Origin: Acidimicrobiia bacterium
Lineage (GTDB): Bacteria; Actinomycetota; Acidimicrobiia; Spongiisociales; UBA5794
Direction: 5' to 3'
DNA length: 64,000 nucleotides
NCBI GenBank assembly: GCA_036396535.1
Contig: DASWKR010000002.1
Location: 1 to 64,000 of the forward strand
Shown here one piece after another: positions 7,916 through 15,728 of this stretch (position 1 is the first letter of the stretch; each line of letters opens with the position of its first letter). A program made the translations under genes and the position numbers. The notes beneath the pieces are model-generated. The model did no database searches, had not been told where the DNA came from, and saw only the letters and a list, made by a program, of their open reading frames with translations.

Positions 7916-8908
7916 ATGGTCCCCATGAGGCTCTACCGCTTCGGAGACGAGGGTGAGCCGGTCCGCGACATCCAGGACCGGCTCCTCGCGTTGGGCCACA
8001 ACGCAGCGTCCGACGCCGCCGGACTCTTCGACACGGCCACCGAACGGGCTGTCAAATCATTCCAGACAGCTCGCGGCTTGGCCGTGGACGGAATCGTCGG
8101 TCCCGACACCTGGAGGGCCCTCGTCGCAGCCGGGTACCGACTCGGCGACCGCATGTTGTATCGGCGCGTCCCGATGATGCGGGGCGACGACGTCGCCGAG
8201 TTGCAGAGGCGCCTCAACTCGCTCGGCTTCGAGTCCGGGAAGGTCGACGGGGTGTTCGGTTCCGAGACGCTACGTGCGGTGCTCGAGTTCCAGTCGAACC
8301 GAAGGCTCCCGGAGGACGGGATCGCCGGACGCGAGGTGGCCCTCGAGCTCGACTTGATGGTGAGGGCCACGAGAAAGCCGGGACGCGAGCTTGTCCGCGA
8401 GCGGCAGTGGCTGCTCGCGCTTCCCCACCATCTCGTCGGACAGCGGGTGTACGTCGACCCTGCCTGTCGTAACGACGAGGAGGCCGCGGCGACGTGGGAG
8501 GCGGCTCGATTCCTGGCGACGATCATCCAAGATCTAGGAGCCATCCCGGTTCTCTCGAGAAGCGTCGACACCCACCCACCCGATCGGGTCCGAGCAGGCC
8601 GGGCCAATCGACTCGGTGTCGACTTCGTCGTCGGTTTCGCGCTGGCGTCGGACGGAGCACCCGGCGTCTACCACTACGCCTCGGAGCACGGAGTGTCCAC
8701 CGGTGGGGCGGCTCTGGCCAGGGCAGTCGCCTCGGTCACCGGCCTCGCAGCCGCCGGAAGAGCAACCGCAATCCTCCGTGAAACCCGTAGCCCTGCAGTC
8801 GTGATCGCCAGCGACGAGATGGATGCCGCCCTCGGAGGAAAGGTGGCCCAGGCGCTCATCAATCTGTTCGCCGACCAGGAGCAGCGCGTGGAGCCGCCGG
8901 TCAGGTGA
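7916..8908 (+). CDS. cwlM: CwlM-like protein: two peptidoglycan-binding domains plus a degenerate amidase
   Basis: A 330-residue protein without a signal peptide. Two PG_binding_1 repeats span about 8-68 (GEPVRDIQDRLLALG, VDGIVGPDTW) and 85-145 (GDDVAELQRRLNSLG, VDGVFGSETL). An amidase_3-type domain spans about 170-320. In active amidase_3 enzymes the first zinc ligand sits in a DPGHGG-like motif; here it reads VDPACRNDEE, and the later SLHAN-type His motif reads VGFALASD. Catalysis is therefore unlikely. Mycobacterial CwlM, at the same locus, is a cytoplasmic regulator that activates MurA when phosphorylated, and a similar role fits. Alternative start ATG at 7925. The 3' end overlaps the convergent parB gene by 8 bases. 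Confidence 0.85.
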   Translation: MVPMRLYRFGDEGEPVRDIQDRLLALGHNAASDAAGLFDTATERAVKSFQTARGLAVDGIVGPDTWRALVAAGYRLGDRMLYRRVPMMRGDDVAELQRRLNSLGFESGKVDGVFGSETLRAVLEFQSNRRLPEDGIAGREVALELDLMVRATRKPGRELVRERQWLLALPHHLVGQRVYVDPACRNDEEAAATWEAARFLATIIQDLGAIPVLSRSVDTHPPDRVRAGRANRLGVDFVVGFALASDGAPGVYHYASEHGVSTGGAALARAVASVTGLAAAGRATAILRETRSPAVVIASDEMDAALGGKVAQALINLFADQEQRVEPPVR

Positions 8909-9746
8909 ACAGGTGGCGGTAGATCCGCTCGAGGTCGTCGAGCCCTGAGAACCTCACGACCACCTTGCCGCCCCGCGCGCCCACGTCGATCGACACCTTC
9001 GTGCTCAGCCGCTCGGCGAGACGCTGTTCGAGCTCGATGATCGCGGCAGGGCGGACCTCCTTGGGGCGGGTCGTCCTCGTCGCCGGTGTCCTGGCGCGCA
9101 CCGACTCCTCGATCTGGCGGACGGACCATCCCTCGGCCGCCGCCCTCTCCGCGAGGTGCACCGCGTACGCCTCGTCATCGAGGCCGAGGAGCGCCCTGAC
9201 GTGACCCGTGGAAAGCTCGCCGCGCTCGAGCATCCCTTGTAGAGGAGCCGGCAGCTGAAGGAGTCGAACCATGTTCGTGACGGCACTGCGGCTCTTCCCC
9301 ACCCTGGCGGCGACGTCCTCGTGGGTGAGCCCGTGGTCGTCGAGCAGTTGCTGGTACGCCGAGGCCTCCTCGAGCGGAGAGAGGTCCTCCCGCTGCAGGT
9401 TCTCGATGAGCGCCTCGGTGAGGTTCGACCCGCCGTCTCGCTGTTGGCGGACAACCATGGGAATCTCATCCAGGCCAGCCAATCGAGCCGCCCTGAGGCG
9501 CCTCTCCCCCGCCACCAGCACATAGGTTCCGCCCTCTTCCGGCCGGACCACGATCGGTTGAAGCACGCCCACCTCTCGGATCGAGGCGGCCAGCGCCATG
9601 AGGCCCTCCTCCGGCAATTGGCGCCTCGGCTGGTCGGGGTTCGGCAGGACGGCGTCGAGAGCCACCATGCTGTGGCCGTGATCGGTTCGATCGACGGGGA
9701 TGAGGGCATCGAGCCCACGCCCCAGACCGCTCTTACGTGGTGCCAT
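8901..9746 (-). CDS. parB: Chromosome-partitioning protein ParB
   Basis: A 281-residue CTP-dependent clamp that loads at parS and spreads to organise the origin. The N-terminal CTPase domain includes GERRLRAARLAG, the central helix-turn-helix includes GKSRSAVTNMVRLLQLP, and the C-terminus (last 50 residues) is the dimerisation domain. Start ATG at 9746, MAPRKSGLGRGLDALI, the classic ParB opening. It overlaps the end of parA by 14 bases, indicating coupled translation. A candidate target site lies 1.4 kb away at 11139-11154. Confidence 0.96.
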   Translation of the reverse strand: MAPRKSGLGRGLDALIPVDRTDHGHSMVALDAVLPNPDQPRRQLPEEGLMALAASIREVGVLQPIVVRPEEGGTYVLVAGERRLRAARLAGLDEIPMVVRQQRDGGSNLTEALIENLQREDLSPLEEASAYQQLLDDHGLTHEDVAARVGKSRSAVTNMVRLLQLPAPLQGMLERGELSTGHVRALLGLDDEAYAVHLAERAAAEGWSVRQIEESVRARTPATRTTRPKEVRPAAIIELEQRLAERLSTKVSIDVGARGGKVVVRFSGLDDLERIYRHLFT

Positions 9747-10524
9747 GCCGCCTCCTGAACTCTCGTGCCAGCTCACGGTACGCGATCGCGCCGCGAGACA
9801 TCGGATCGAAGGCCTCGATGGGCTCACCGTAGGACGGCGCCTCCGACAGCCTCACGGTCCGCGGAATGATCGTGCGGTACGTCATGTCTCCGAAGTGGTT
9901 GCGGACCTGTTCGACGACGTCCGACGACAGCGTCGTCCTGCCGTCGAACATCGTGAGGACCACTCCCTCGACCGTGAGCTTGGGATTGAGGTTCGAGGTC
10001 ACGAGTTGGATGTTGCGCATGAGTTGGCTGACCCCTTCGAGGGCGTAGTACTCGCACTGGATGGGGATGAGGACTTCCTCAGCCGCTGCCAGGCCGTTCA
10101 CTGTCAGTAGACCGAGGGATGGGGGACAGTCGACGAGAACGAAGTCGAAGTCGCCGCGGATCTTCTGCAGGGCGTTGGCGAGCCGCATCTCGCGAGAGAA
10201 CATCGAGACGAGCTCGATCTCGGCGCCGGCCAACTCGATCGTGGCCGGAACGAGGAGCAGGTCGCGCACCGAGGTGGGCTCGAGCACTTCGTCGACGGCG
10301 ATGCCGTCGACGAGAACCTCGTAGGTCGACGAGTTTATCGTGCTTCGATCGATGCCGAGGCCGGAGGTCGTGTTCCCTTGAGGGTCGAGATCCACGAGGA
10401 GCACGCGTTCGCCCTGGAAGGCGAGGCTGGCGCCGAGGTTGATCGTCGTCGTCGACTTTCCGACTCCGCCCTTCTGATTGGCGATGGCAACGATGCGCGT
10501 CGCTCGCTCGGGTTCACGTGTCAC
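9733..10524 (-). CDS. parA: Chromosome-partitioning ATPase ParA (Soj)
   Basis: A 263-residue Walker-type DNA-binding ATPase that moves ParB-parS complexes. The deviant Walker A KGGVGKSTT is near residues 17-25, Walker A' VDLDPQGN near 46-53, and Walker B VLVDCPPSLG near 121-130. I chose the GTG at 10524 because the ParA family begins shortly before RIVAIANQKGG and upstream codons look non-coding. The start lies inside the last codons of rsmG (11-base overlap), so rsmG-parA-parB form one minus-strand operon. Confidence 0.96.
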   Translation of the reverse strand: MTREPERATRIVAIANQKGGVGKSTTTINLGASLAFQGERVLLVDLDPQGNTTSGLGIDRSTINSSTYEVLVDGIAVDEVLEPTSVRDLLLVPATIELAGAEIELVSMFSREMRLANALQKIRGDFDFVLVDCPPSLGLLTVNGLAAAEEVLIPIQCEYYALEGVSQLMRNIQLVTSNLNPKLTVEGVVLTMFDGRTTLSSDVVEQVRNHFGDMTYRTIIPRTVRLSEAPSYGEPIEAFDPMSRGAIAYRELAREFRRRHGTT

Positions 10525-11155
10525 GGGATGCAATCCTAAGGAGCGTCGCTCCGCCGTCAAGTATCTCCTCCGGGATGGACACGATGTCGACGTCACCGTC
10601 GGCGGCGTCGCGGAACCCACCGGCGGCCGATACTCCGATCAATCCGACGCCGTCCGGCGAGAGCAGGCGCTGGACAAGGGGTTTTGCCTCGTCAGGGCTT
10701 CGCACGGCCCGCATGACCACTCGATCGTATGTCCCGTCGAGGCGGTCGATGTCTGCGATCACCGTCGTCACGTTGGCGAGCCCCAGAAGTCGGACGACCC
10801 GACGACAGAGGTCGATGCGTCGCTCGGATCGATCGACGAGGGTGACATGCCACCGGGGGAAGGCGACGGCGAGGGGCAGTCCGGGCAGGCCCGCCCCCGC
10901 TCCGAGGTCGATGACCTCAGACTCGCCCGCTGGGAAGACTCCGAACGTGAGGGCGTCGAGGATGTGCCGGCGCCAGAGTCGGCCTGTCTCGTCCGGGCCG
11001 ACGGCTCCGGCGACGGCGGCCTCTGATGCCAGCCAGTCGCGGTAGTCGGCGAGTTGGCGGCTCGCGGCTGGAGAGAGTGGAGAAGCCCCCAGCCACTCGA
11101 GTAGCCGATTCGCTGAGGCGATTTCGTCGCCTAGGTCATGTTTCACGGGAAACAT
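10514..11155 (-). CDS. rsmG: 16S rRNA (guanine-527-N7)-methyltransferase RsmG (GidB)
   Basis: A 213-residue SAM-dependent enzyme that methylates G527 of 16S rRNA; in other bacteria its loss causes low-level streptomycin resistance. The SAM-binding motif VIDLGAGAGLPGLPLAVAFP is near residues 86-105, with LVDRSERRIDLCRRV following. The first codons (MFPVKHD) are read from a ParB-binding palindrome, so this start region has a double function. The order rsmG-parA-parB is universal in this gene neighbourhood. Confidence 0.95.
   Translation of the reverse strand: MFPVKHDLGDEIASANRLLEWLGASPLSPAASRQLADYRDWLASEAAVAGAVGPDETGRLWRRHILDALTFGVFPAGESEVIDLGAGAGLPGLPLAVAFPRWHVTLVDRSERRIDLCRRVVRLLGLANVTTVIADIDRLDGTYDRVVMRAVRSPDEAKPLVQRLLSPDGVGLIGVSAAGGFRDAADGDVDIVSIPEEILDGGATLLRIASRDT
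11139..11154. promoter_or_regulatory. parS: parS centromere site overlapping the rsmG start
   Basis: The 16-mer TGTTTCACGGGAAACA matches the consensus parS palindrome TGTTTCACGTGAAACA at 15 of 16 positions. It encodes the first residues of RsmG on the minus strand. Location within 3 kb of dnaA and beside parAB is typical for parS. It is the only such site I found in the window. Confidence 0.85.
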
Positions 11156-11233
11156 GGTAACGGTCGACTATACGTTGAGGCTCGGCGACACGCGGTGTCT
11201 GTATTCTGTGCCGTGCCTCGGCAGCAATGCCCT

Positions 11234-12127
11234 TCAGCCTTCGGCGGCAACGATCACGCAGCGTTCGGGGTCCTCGCCCTCGGAATACGACCGGACTCCG
11301 TCGATCTCGGCGATGGCGTCGTGGACGACCTTGCGATCCGCTGGATTCATTGGCTCGAGCATGACCTCGCCGCCGTCGGCGAGCACCTTCTCCGCCAGTT
11401 TGGCGGCGTAGATCTTCAGGGCCTCACGCCTGCGCTCCGCATAGCCTGCGATGTCGAGGCGCATCCGCGGGGCTCCGAACGTCTTGCGCTGCACCACGGT
11501 GCGCGTCAGCTCGAGAACCGCATGCATGATGGATCCGCGGGCACCGACGAGCGCTTCGGTCTGATCGCCGCTCACGTCGATGTACAGCACGTCCTCGTCG
11601 ACTCTTGTCGTCACGGCGCCTTCGAGACCGAACGCGCTGAGCAGGCCTTCGACGAACTCGGACGCTACGGTCGCCTGGTCATCGATCGAGACCGTCGGCG
11701 TCTCGGTTCGCTCTCTCGGAGTGTCATCGTTGTCGTTCACCGGTCTCCTCCGCTGCTGCTGACTGGTCTGCTTGCTCGACGGCTTCCTGCCGGAGGACTG
11801 AGGGCGCTTCTGGGTCTGGCGCTGGCCGCTGCGCGGTTCGCCCTGCTGGCCGCCGCGGGATTCGCCTTGGGGCGTCTGGGTGGGCGCCCCGCCCTCCCGA
11901 GATGAGCCCCCCGATCGCCCGCGACGCCTCCGGCGCCTGCTCGGCGACGTCGTCGCCTTCGGGAGCACCTTGACGAGGGCATCCTGCGCACCCACACCCA
12001 GGAAGCCCTTCTTCGCCTCGCGGATGACCTCGACGTCCACGTCGTCTACCGACTGCAGACCCAGCTCCTTGACCGCCAGTTCGACTGCCTCTGTGACCGA
12101 CGGTGCCTCGACTTCGACCCACTCCAT
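11234..12127 (-). CDS. jag: Jag/KhpB RNA-binding protein
   Basis: A 297-residue cytoplasmic RNA-binding protein. The Jag-N domain is at about 1-55 (EVEAPSVTEAVELAVKELG, KKGFLGVG). A long basic, Gln/Arg/Ser-rich disordered linker spans about 60-145, the KH domain about 160-220, and the R3H domain about 225-295 (ADRKVVHDAI has the Arg-x-x-x-His). In other bacteria it partners KhpA and affects cell division and elongation. It follows yidC with a 6-base gap. The linker is unusually long and arginine-rich but fits high-GC relatives. Confidence 0.93.
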   Translation of the reverse strand: MEWVEVEAPSVTEAVELAVKELGLQSVDDVDVEVIREAKKGFLGVGAQDALVKVLPKATTSPSRRRRRRGRSGGSSREGGAPTQTPQGESRGGQQGEPRSGQRQTQKRPQSSGRKPSSKQTSQQQRRRPVNDNDDTPRERTETPTVSIDDQATVASEFVEGLLSAFGLEGAVTTRVDEDVLYIDVSGDQTEALVGARGSIMHAVLELTRTVVQRKTFGAPRMRLDIAGYAERRREALKIYAAKLAEKVLADGGEVMLEPMNPADRKVVHDAIAEIDGVRSYSEGEDPERCVIVAAEG

Positions 12128-12133
12128 CGCGGA

Positions 12134-12997
12134 TTACTTCCTCCTGCGCTTGTTGCGCTTCTTGCTTGCGTTGGGCGAAGGACCACTCCGGGACTCGCCT
12201 TCCTCCGGCGGCTGCGGGGGAGCGGCGGTCGCGTCTTTCGCCCGACCGGGACTCGGGCCGTCGAGGCCGAGAATCACGGCTTGTTGACCAATGCGGAAGA
12301 TATTGGAAGCTGCGAAGTACGTCACGAGTCCGGAGGGGAAGTTCCAGGAAAACACCCCGAACAGCAGTGGCATGAACTTCAGCGCGGTCTGCGCCCCTTG
12401 GGCCGCTTGATTCTGAACCTGCTCAGGCGCGTCCTTGCGCTTTCGAGTCGCCTGACGCTGCTGGTACACGCCGCTGAGGATCACGATGACGACGAGGACG
12501 ATGTAGGGGATGGCGTCTGCGGCCGATGCGGCAAACGCTTGGCTTGGAGATACTTCCAGATGCATGCCGAGGAAGTCGGTGTTGCCTGCCAGCAGGGCTC
12601 GACCGAGGTCGGACGACTCGGGGATCGCCGAACCCGTGAGTCGCCCGTCGACCGCTGAGATGCGGAGCACGCTGAACAGCGCGAACCACACGGGCATCTG
12701 CAGGATGAGCGGAAGGCACCCGGCGGCAGGATTGACGCCCCGCTCCCGGTAGAGCTCCATGAGCTGCTTCTGGAGCTCTTCTCGATCGGCCTTGTACTCC
12801 TTCTGGAGGCGCTTCACGTCCGGCTGGATCTCTTGCATGGCCCTCATGGAACGCGTCTGCTTGAGCGTGAGTGGGAAGAGGATGAGATTGACGACGATGG
12901 TGAGGAGGATGATGGCGACGCCGTAGTTCGGGATGAGCGAGTAGAAGAACGCAAGCGTGCCGCCCAGGGCGTTGAGGAGCACCTGCCACGGGTTCAT
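12134..12997 (-). CDS. yidC: Membrane protein insertase YidC
   Basis: A 287-residue polytopic insertase that works with or without SecYEG. TM1 is near residues 20-45, a cytoplasmic coiled-coil loop (QEIQPDVKRLQKEYKADREE) follows, then GCLPLILQMPVWFALFSVLR and further helices near 165-190 and 215-245. It ends in a basic ribosome-binding tail, SKKRNKRRRK. The hydrophilic-groove arginine normally found in TM1 is an asparagine here (TIVVNLILFPL). Start ATG at 12997, overlapping the yidD stop by ATGA; an in-frame upstream extension is yidD sequence in the wrong frame. Confidence 0.93.
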   Translation of the reverse strand: MNPWQVLLNALGGTLAFFYSLIPNYGVAIILLTIVVNLILFPLTLKQTRSMRAMQEIQPDVKRLQKEYKADREELQKQLMELYRERGVNPAAGCLPLILQMPVWFALFSVLRISAVDGRLTGSAIPESSDLGRALLAGNTDFLGMHLEVSPSQAFAASAADAIPYIVLVVIVILSGVYQQRQATRKRKDAPEQVQNQAAQGAQTALKFMPLLFGVFSWNFPSGLVTYFAASNIFRIGQQAVILGLDGPSPGRAKDATAAPPQPPEEGESRSGPSPNASKKRNKRRRK

Positions 12998-13251
12998 GCC
13001 GCAGTCCGATCTCTTTCGGGAACCGGATCGAAGCCACCGGCGGCGAAGGGGTGACAGCGGGCGATCCGGCGAAGCCCTAGCCCGACGCCGCGCATCGACC
13101 CGTGCTGCAGTATCGCTTCCCTGGTGTACGCCGAGCAGGTCGGCTGGTACCTGCAGCGGTTGCCGAGAGCGGGGGAGAGGAATTTGCGATAGGCGTCGAT
13201 GGCTCGGACGAGCCACCAGCCAACCTGGTATCGCTTCAACTCTCTCATCAC
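12994..13251 (-). CDS. yidD: Membrane protein insertion efficiency factor YidD
   Basis: An 85-residue membrane-associated protein that assists YidC-dependent insertion. Diagnostic sequence: AYRKFLSPALGNRCRYQPTCSAYTREAI with three conserved cysteine/proline positions, then GLGLRRIARCHPFAAGGFDPVP. The start ATG at 13251 overlaps the rnpA stop by 4 bases and the stop overlaps yidC by 4 bases, a fully coupled rnpA-yidD-yidC chain. Confidence 0.95.
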   Translation of the reverse strand: MMRELKRYQVGWWLVRAIDAYRKFLSPALGNRCRYQPTCSAYTREAILQHGSMRGVGLGLRRIARCHPFAAGGFDPVPERDRTAA

Positions 13252-13622
13252 GCTCCGCCCTCCGACGGTCGACGATCGGCTTCGACCGCTTGACCCATGC
13301 CGACCACGAGGTCCGCCAACCTCGACTCGGCCGCTCCTCGGTCGGCGATCACGATATACGCATTGCCCTCGCCGAGATCGACGAGAGCAGCCGCCTCCCG
13401 GAGGCGGCGCCTCACGCGATTGCGTACGACCGCTTTCCCGACACGCCGCCCGACGACGAATCCCACCTGCGCGGGGCCGGGGAGCCCGGCGGCTTCGATC
13501 ACCACGAGGTGGCGTACTCGGCTCCGCCGACCCTCTCGGTAGATCCGTTCGAACTCACTGCGTCCCCGCAGGGAGACATACCGCCTCCGGTCATGCCGTG
13601 AGACGGCTGCGTCCCTTGTCAC
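13248..13622 (-). CDS. rnpA: Ribonuclease P protein component
   Basis: A 124-residue basic protein that assists the RNase P RNA in trimming tRNA 5' leaders. The RNR signature is [14 protein letters not shown] near residues 65-78, and the N-terminal [16 protein letters not shown] fits the family. The first in-frame start is a GTG at 13622, which lies inside rpmH and gives a 32-base overlap; no later in-frame start precedes the conserved region. The gene for the RNA component is not in this window. Confidence 0.93.
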   Translation of the reverse strand: MTRDAAVSRHDRRRYVSLRGRSEFERIYREGRRSRVRHLVVIEAAGLPGPAQVGFVVGRRVGKAVVRNRVRRRLREAAALVDLGEGNAYIVIADRGAAESRLADLVVGMGQAVEADRRPSEGGA

Positions 13623-13725
13623 GGCGACGTTTGATCACTGCCCTACCGGCGCGCGTGCGCATCCTGGCCCGGAAGCCATGCTTGCGCTTGCGGCGGCGCA
13701 CGTTGGGTTGGTAGGTACGCTTCAC
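13591..13725 (-). CDS. rpmH: 50S ribosomal protein L34
   Basis: A 44-residue, highly basic ribosomal protein opening [18 protein letters not shown] from a GTG at 13725. Length is the family norm. An in-frame ATG exists at 13782, but it lies upstream of the candidate -10 element, so the short form is preferred. It is the first gene of the minus-strand rpmH-rnpA-yidD-yidC-jag-rsmG-parA-parB series. Confidence 0.96.
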   Translation of the reverse strand: MKRTYQPNVRRRKRKHGFRARMRTRAGRAVIKRRRDKGRSRLTA

Positions 13726-13763
13726 GAGGGGGTATCCGAGGTGGATCGCGGTGTCGGACGGAT

Positions 13764-13792
13764 AGGTTACGAAGGCGCTCATACCTTGTCAA
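13764..13792 (-). promoter_or_regulatory. Promoter of rpmH
   Basis: On the minus strand TTGACA (13787-13792) and TAACCT (13764-13769) are separated by 17 bases. This is an excellent sigma-70-type match ending about 38 bases before the GTG of rpmH. Confidence 0.65.
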
Positions 13793-13976
13793 AGTTGCCG
13801 GTCGTTCCGGTACGTCGCGAAAACTCGACTGAGCACGCGAAACTTTGCTTAGGGGCGTCCTGGCGGCATCTGCGGCAGATCTGAGCCTTCCGGCCGTGAC
13901 AAAAGCCTTGTGCCACAAGGGCTCTGGGTCCACCGCACCACGCGCATTTCGCGACATACCGGCGGATTTGGCGTTC

Positions 13977-14006
13977 TTGAAGGCCCGAGAATTCGGTCCA
14001 TATACT
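13977..14006 (+). promoter_or_regulatory. Candidate promoter of dnaA
   Basis: TTGAAG (13977-13982), an 18-base spacer, then TATACT (14001-14006). DnaA boxes lie between this and the dnaA start, which would allow DnaA autorepression. Confidence 0.5.
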
Positions 14007-14083
14007 CGCCCGTCGCCGGGCTGGCCCGGGGGACTTCCCCAACAGAGAAGGGCATTGACACGCGAGGGTGTCGGCAGACCAGG

Positions 14084-14115
14084 TTTTCCACATCTGTGGA
14101 CAGGTGTGTGGACAG
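14084..14115. promoter_or_regulatory. Cluster of three DnaA boxes upstream of dnaA
   Basis: TTTTCCACA (14084-14092) on the plus strand and two copies of TGTGGACAG (14095-14103 and 14107-14115), the complement of CTGTCCACA. Each is one mismatch from the TTATCCACA/TTGTCCACA consensus. They may serve dnaA autoregulation and origin function. Confidence 0.75.
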
Positions 14116-14154
14116 TCCGAAGGCGTAGCCGAGCCGGGCGAGGAGCAACAGACG

Positions 14155-15537
14155 GTGGAACGACAGTCGACCACGTTGTGGCAGGAGTTCCAGCAGAGAG
14201 TCCAGGCACAGCTGCCCGCCACGGCGTACCAGACCTGGATCGATCCTCTCATTTCGCGCCTCGACGGGGATGTGCTCATGCTGGAGGCTCCGACCGTATT
14301 CCACCTCCGCTGGGTCAGGGACCGTTACCAGACGGCGGTGGAGGAGGCTGCCCTCGCCGTCTTCGGGCCGGAGGTCAAGGTCGAGTTCTCCACCATCGAC
14401 CCGGGAGATCGGGTCGGCGATGGCGAGGTCGACATCCGCATCGACATCACGGCGGAGAAACAGGCGGCCGATGCCCCACCGCGCCGGGAGCCGCCACCAC
14501 CGGCACAAGACCTCGAGTCGCGCCTCGTCGCCAAGTACACGTTCGACAACTTCGTCGTCGGCAAGTCGAATCACTTCGCCCAGGCCGCCGCCCTGGCGGT
14601 CGCCGAAGAAGCCGGCAGCCACTACAACCCGCTCTTCATCTACGGGGGAGCAGGGCTCGGCAAGACCCACCTACTCCACGCGGTCGGCCACCTGCGCCGC
14701 GAGCTGGCGCCCGGGACCCTCGTGCGCTACGTCTCGTCCGAACAGTTCTTCAACGAGTTCGTCAACGGGATCAGGCAGAAGCGCATGGACGAGTTCAAGG
14801 CCCGCTACCGGACGATCGACGTCCTGCTCCTCGACGACGTGCAGTTCTTCGAGGGCAAGGAGTTGATCCTCGAGGAGTTCTTCCACACGTTCAACAGTCT
14901 CTACGAGGCCGGCAAGCACCTCGTCATCTCGTCCGACCGGCCACCGCGAAACTTCTCGACCCTCGAGGATCGCCTCAGCAGCCGGTTCGCCTGGGGGCTG
15001 CAGACCGACATCCAGCCTCCCGACGTCGAGACGAGGCTCGCCATCCTCCGCAAGAACGCCGAGTTCGCTCCGATGGAAGTGCCGAAGACGGTGCTCGAGT
15101 TCATCGCAACCCACGTCGCCAACAACATCAGGGAGTTGGAGGGCGCCCTGACGAGGGTCACGGCATTCGCGGCGCTCACCCACGAGCGGATCACCCTCGA
15201 GATGGCCGAGCAGGTGTTGTCCGATCTCTTGGAGGACAACAAGACTCCGGTCACCGCCACATCGATCATCAACCTGACGGCGGCGAGGTACAGCCTGAGC
15301 GAGGCCGAGCTCACCGGCCCGAGCCGCAAGCAGCCGCTGGCCCGCTCCAGACAGATCGCCATGTACCTCTGCCGTGAGCTGACGGACCTCTCACTGCCCA
15401 AGATCGGTTCTGCGTTCGGGGGGCGGGATCACTCGACGGTGCTCCACGCCGTCGAGAAGATCAAGAACATGATGCAGAGCGACAAGCAGGTCTACGACGA
15501 GGTGTCGGACTTGTCCCAAAGGCTGCGGAGAAGCTGA
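14155..15537 (+). CDS. dnaA: Chromosomal replication initiator DnaA
   Basis: A 460-residue AAA+ initiator that binds DnaA boxes and melts the origin. Domain I is LWQEFQQRVQAQLPATAYQTWI near residues 6-27. A short Pro/Arg-rich domain II lies near 105-120. Domain III has Walker A GGAGLGKTH (about 165-173) and Walker B LLLDDVQFFEGKE (about 223-235). Domain IV carries the DNA-binding signature GGRDHSTVLHAVEKI near 422-436. I chose the GTG at 14155 because AGGAG lies 9 bases upstream and homology begins there; a GTG at 14068 would place the DnaA boxes inside the gene. Confidence 0.96.
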   Translation: MERQSTTLWQEFQQRVQAQLPATAYQTWIDPLISRLDGDVLMLEAPTVFHLRWVRDRYQTAVEEAALAVFGPEVKVEFSTIDPGDRVGDGEVDIRIDITAEKQAADAPPRREPPPPAQDLESRLVAKYTFDNFVVGKSNHFAQAAALAVAEEAGSHYNPLFIYGGAGLGKTHLLHAVGHLRRELAPGTLVRYVSSEQFFNEFVNGIRQKRMDEFKARYRTIDVLLLDDVQFFEGKELILEEFFHTFNSLYEAGKHLVISSDRPPRNFSTLEDRLSSRFAWGLQTDIQPPDVETRLAILRKNAEFAPMEVPKTVLEFIATHVANNIRELEGALTRVTAFAALTHERITLEMAEQVLSDLLEDNKTPVTATSIINLTAARYSLSEAELTGPSRKQPLARSRQIAMYLCRELTDLSLPKIGSAFGGRDHSTVLHAVEKIKNMMQSDKQVYDEVSDLSQRLRRS

Positions 15538-15728
15538 TGTCTTGTCACAAGCCGGCGGTCGGTCGTCTCACCTGTCGACAATCGCCGCGAATCGCCAACA
15601 CGACCTGTGAGCGATCCGGAGGCGTCGAGACCTGGGAGAATCAACACCTGTCAACAATCCACAGGCCCTACTACCACTACGAATGATTCTTTGAATCAAA
15701 TACAGTCGACGCAGAGGAACACCGAGCT
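15538..15728. other. oriC: Probable replication origin segment between dnaA and dnaN
   Basis: A 191-base gene-free spacer with several weak DnaA-box-like 9-mers: TTGTCACAA (15542), CTGTCGACA (15572), CTGTCAACA (15648) and CAATCCACA (15655). An AT-rich stretch (about 15678-15702) contains the perfect dyad TGATTC-TTT-GAATCA (15684-15698) and could be the unwinding element. Transcription diverges around this region, as expected at an origin. The three better boxes lie on the other side of dnaA, so the functional origin may use both spacers. Confidence 0.65.

Noticed and set aside
13779-13960. Minus-strand frame with CAWC and CRRC pairs resembling a zinc ribbon upstream of rpmH
   Set aside because: No usable start codon precedes the cysteine pairs short of dnaA, and the frame runs into the well-formed rpmH promoter. 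Probably chance.
13845-15377. Long plus-strand frame overlapping dnaA
   Set aside because: Arginine/proline-rich alternate-frame translation of dnaA with no domain; the dnaA frame has clear AAA+ motifs.
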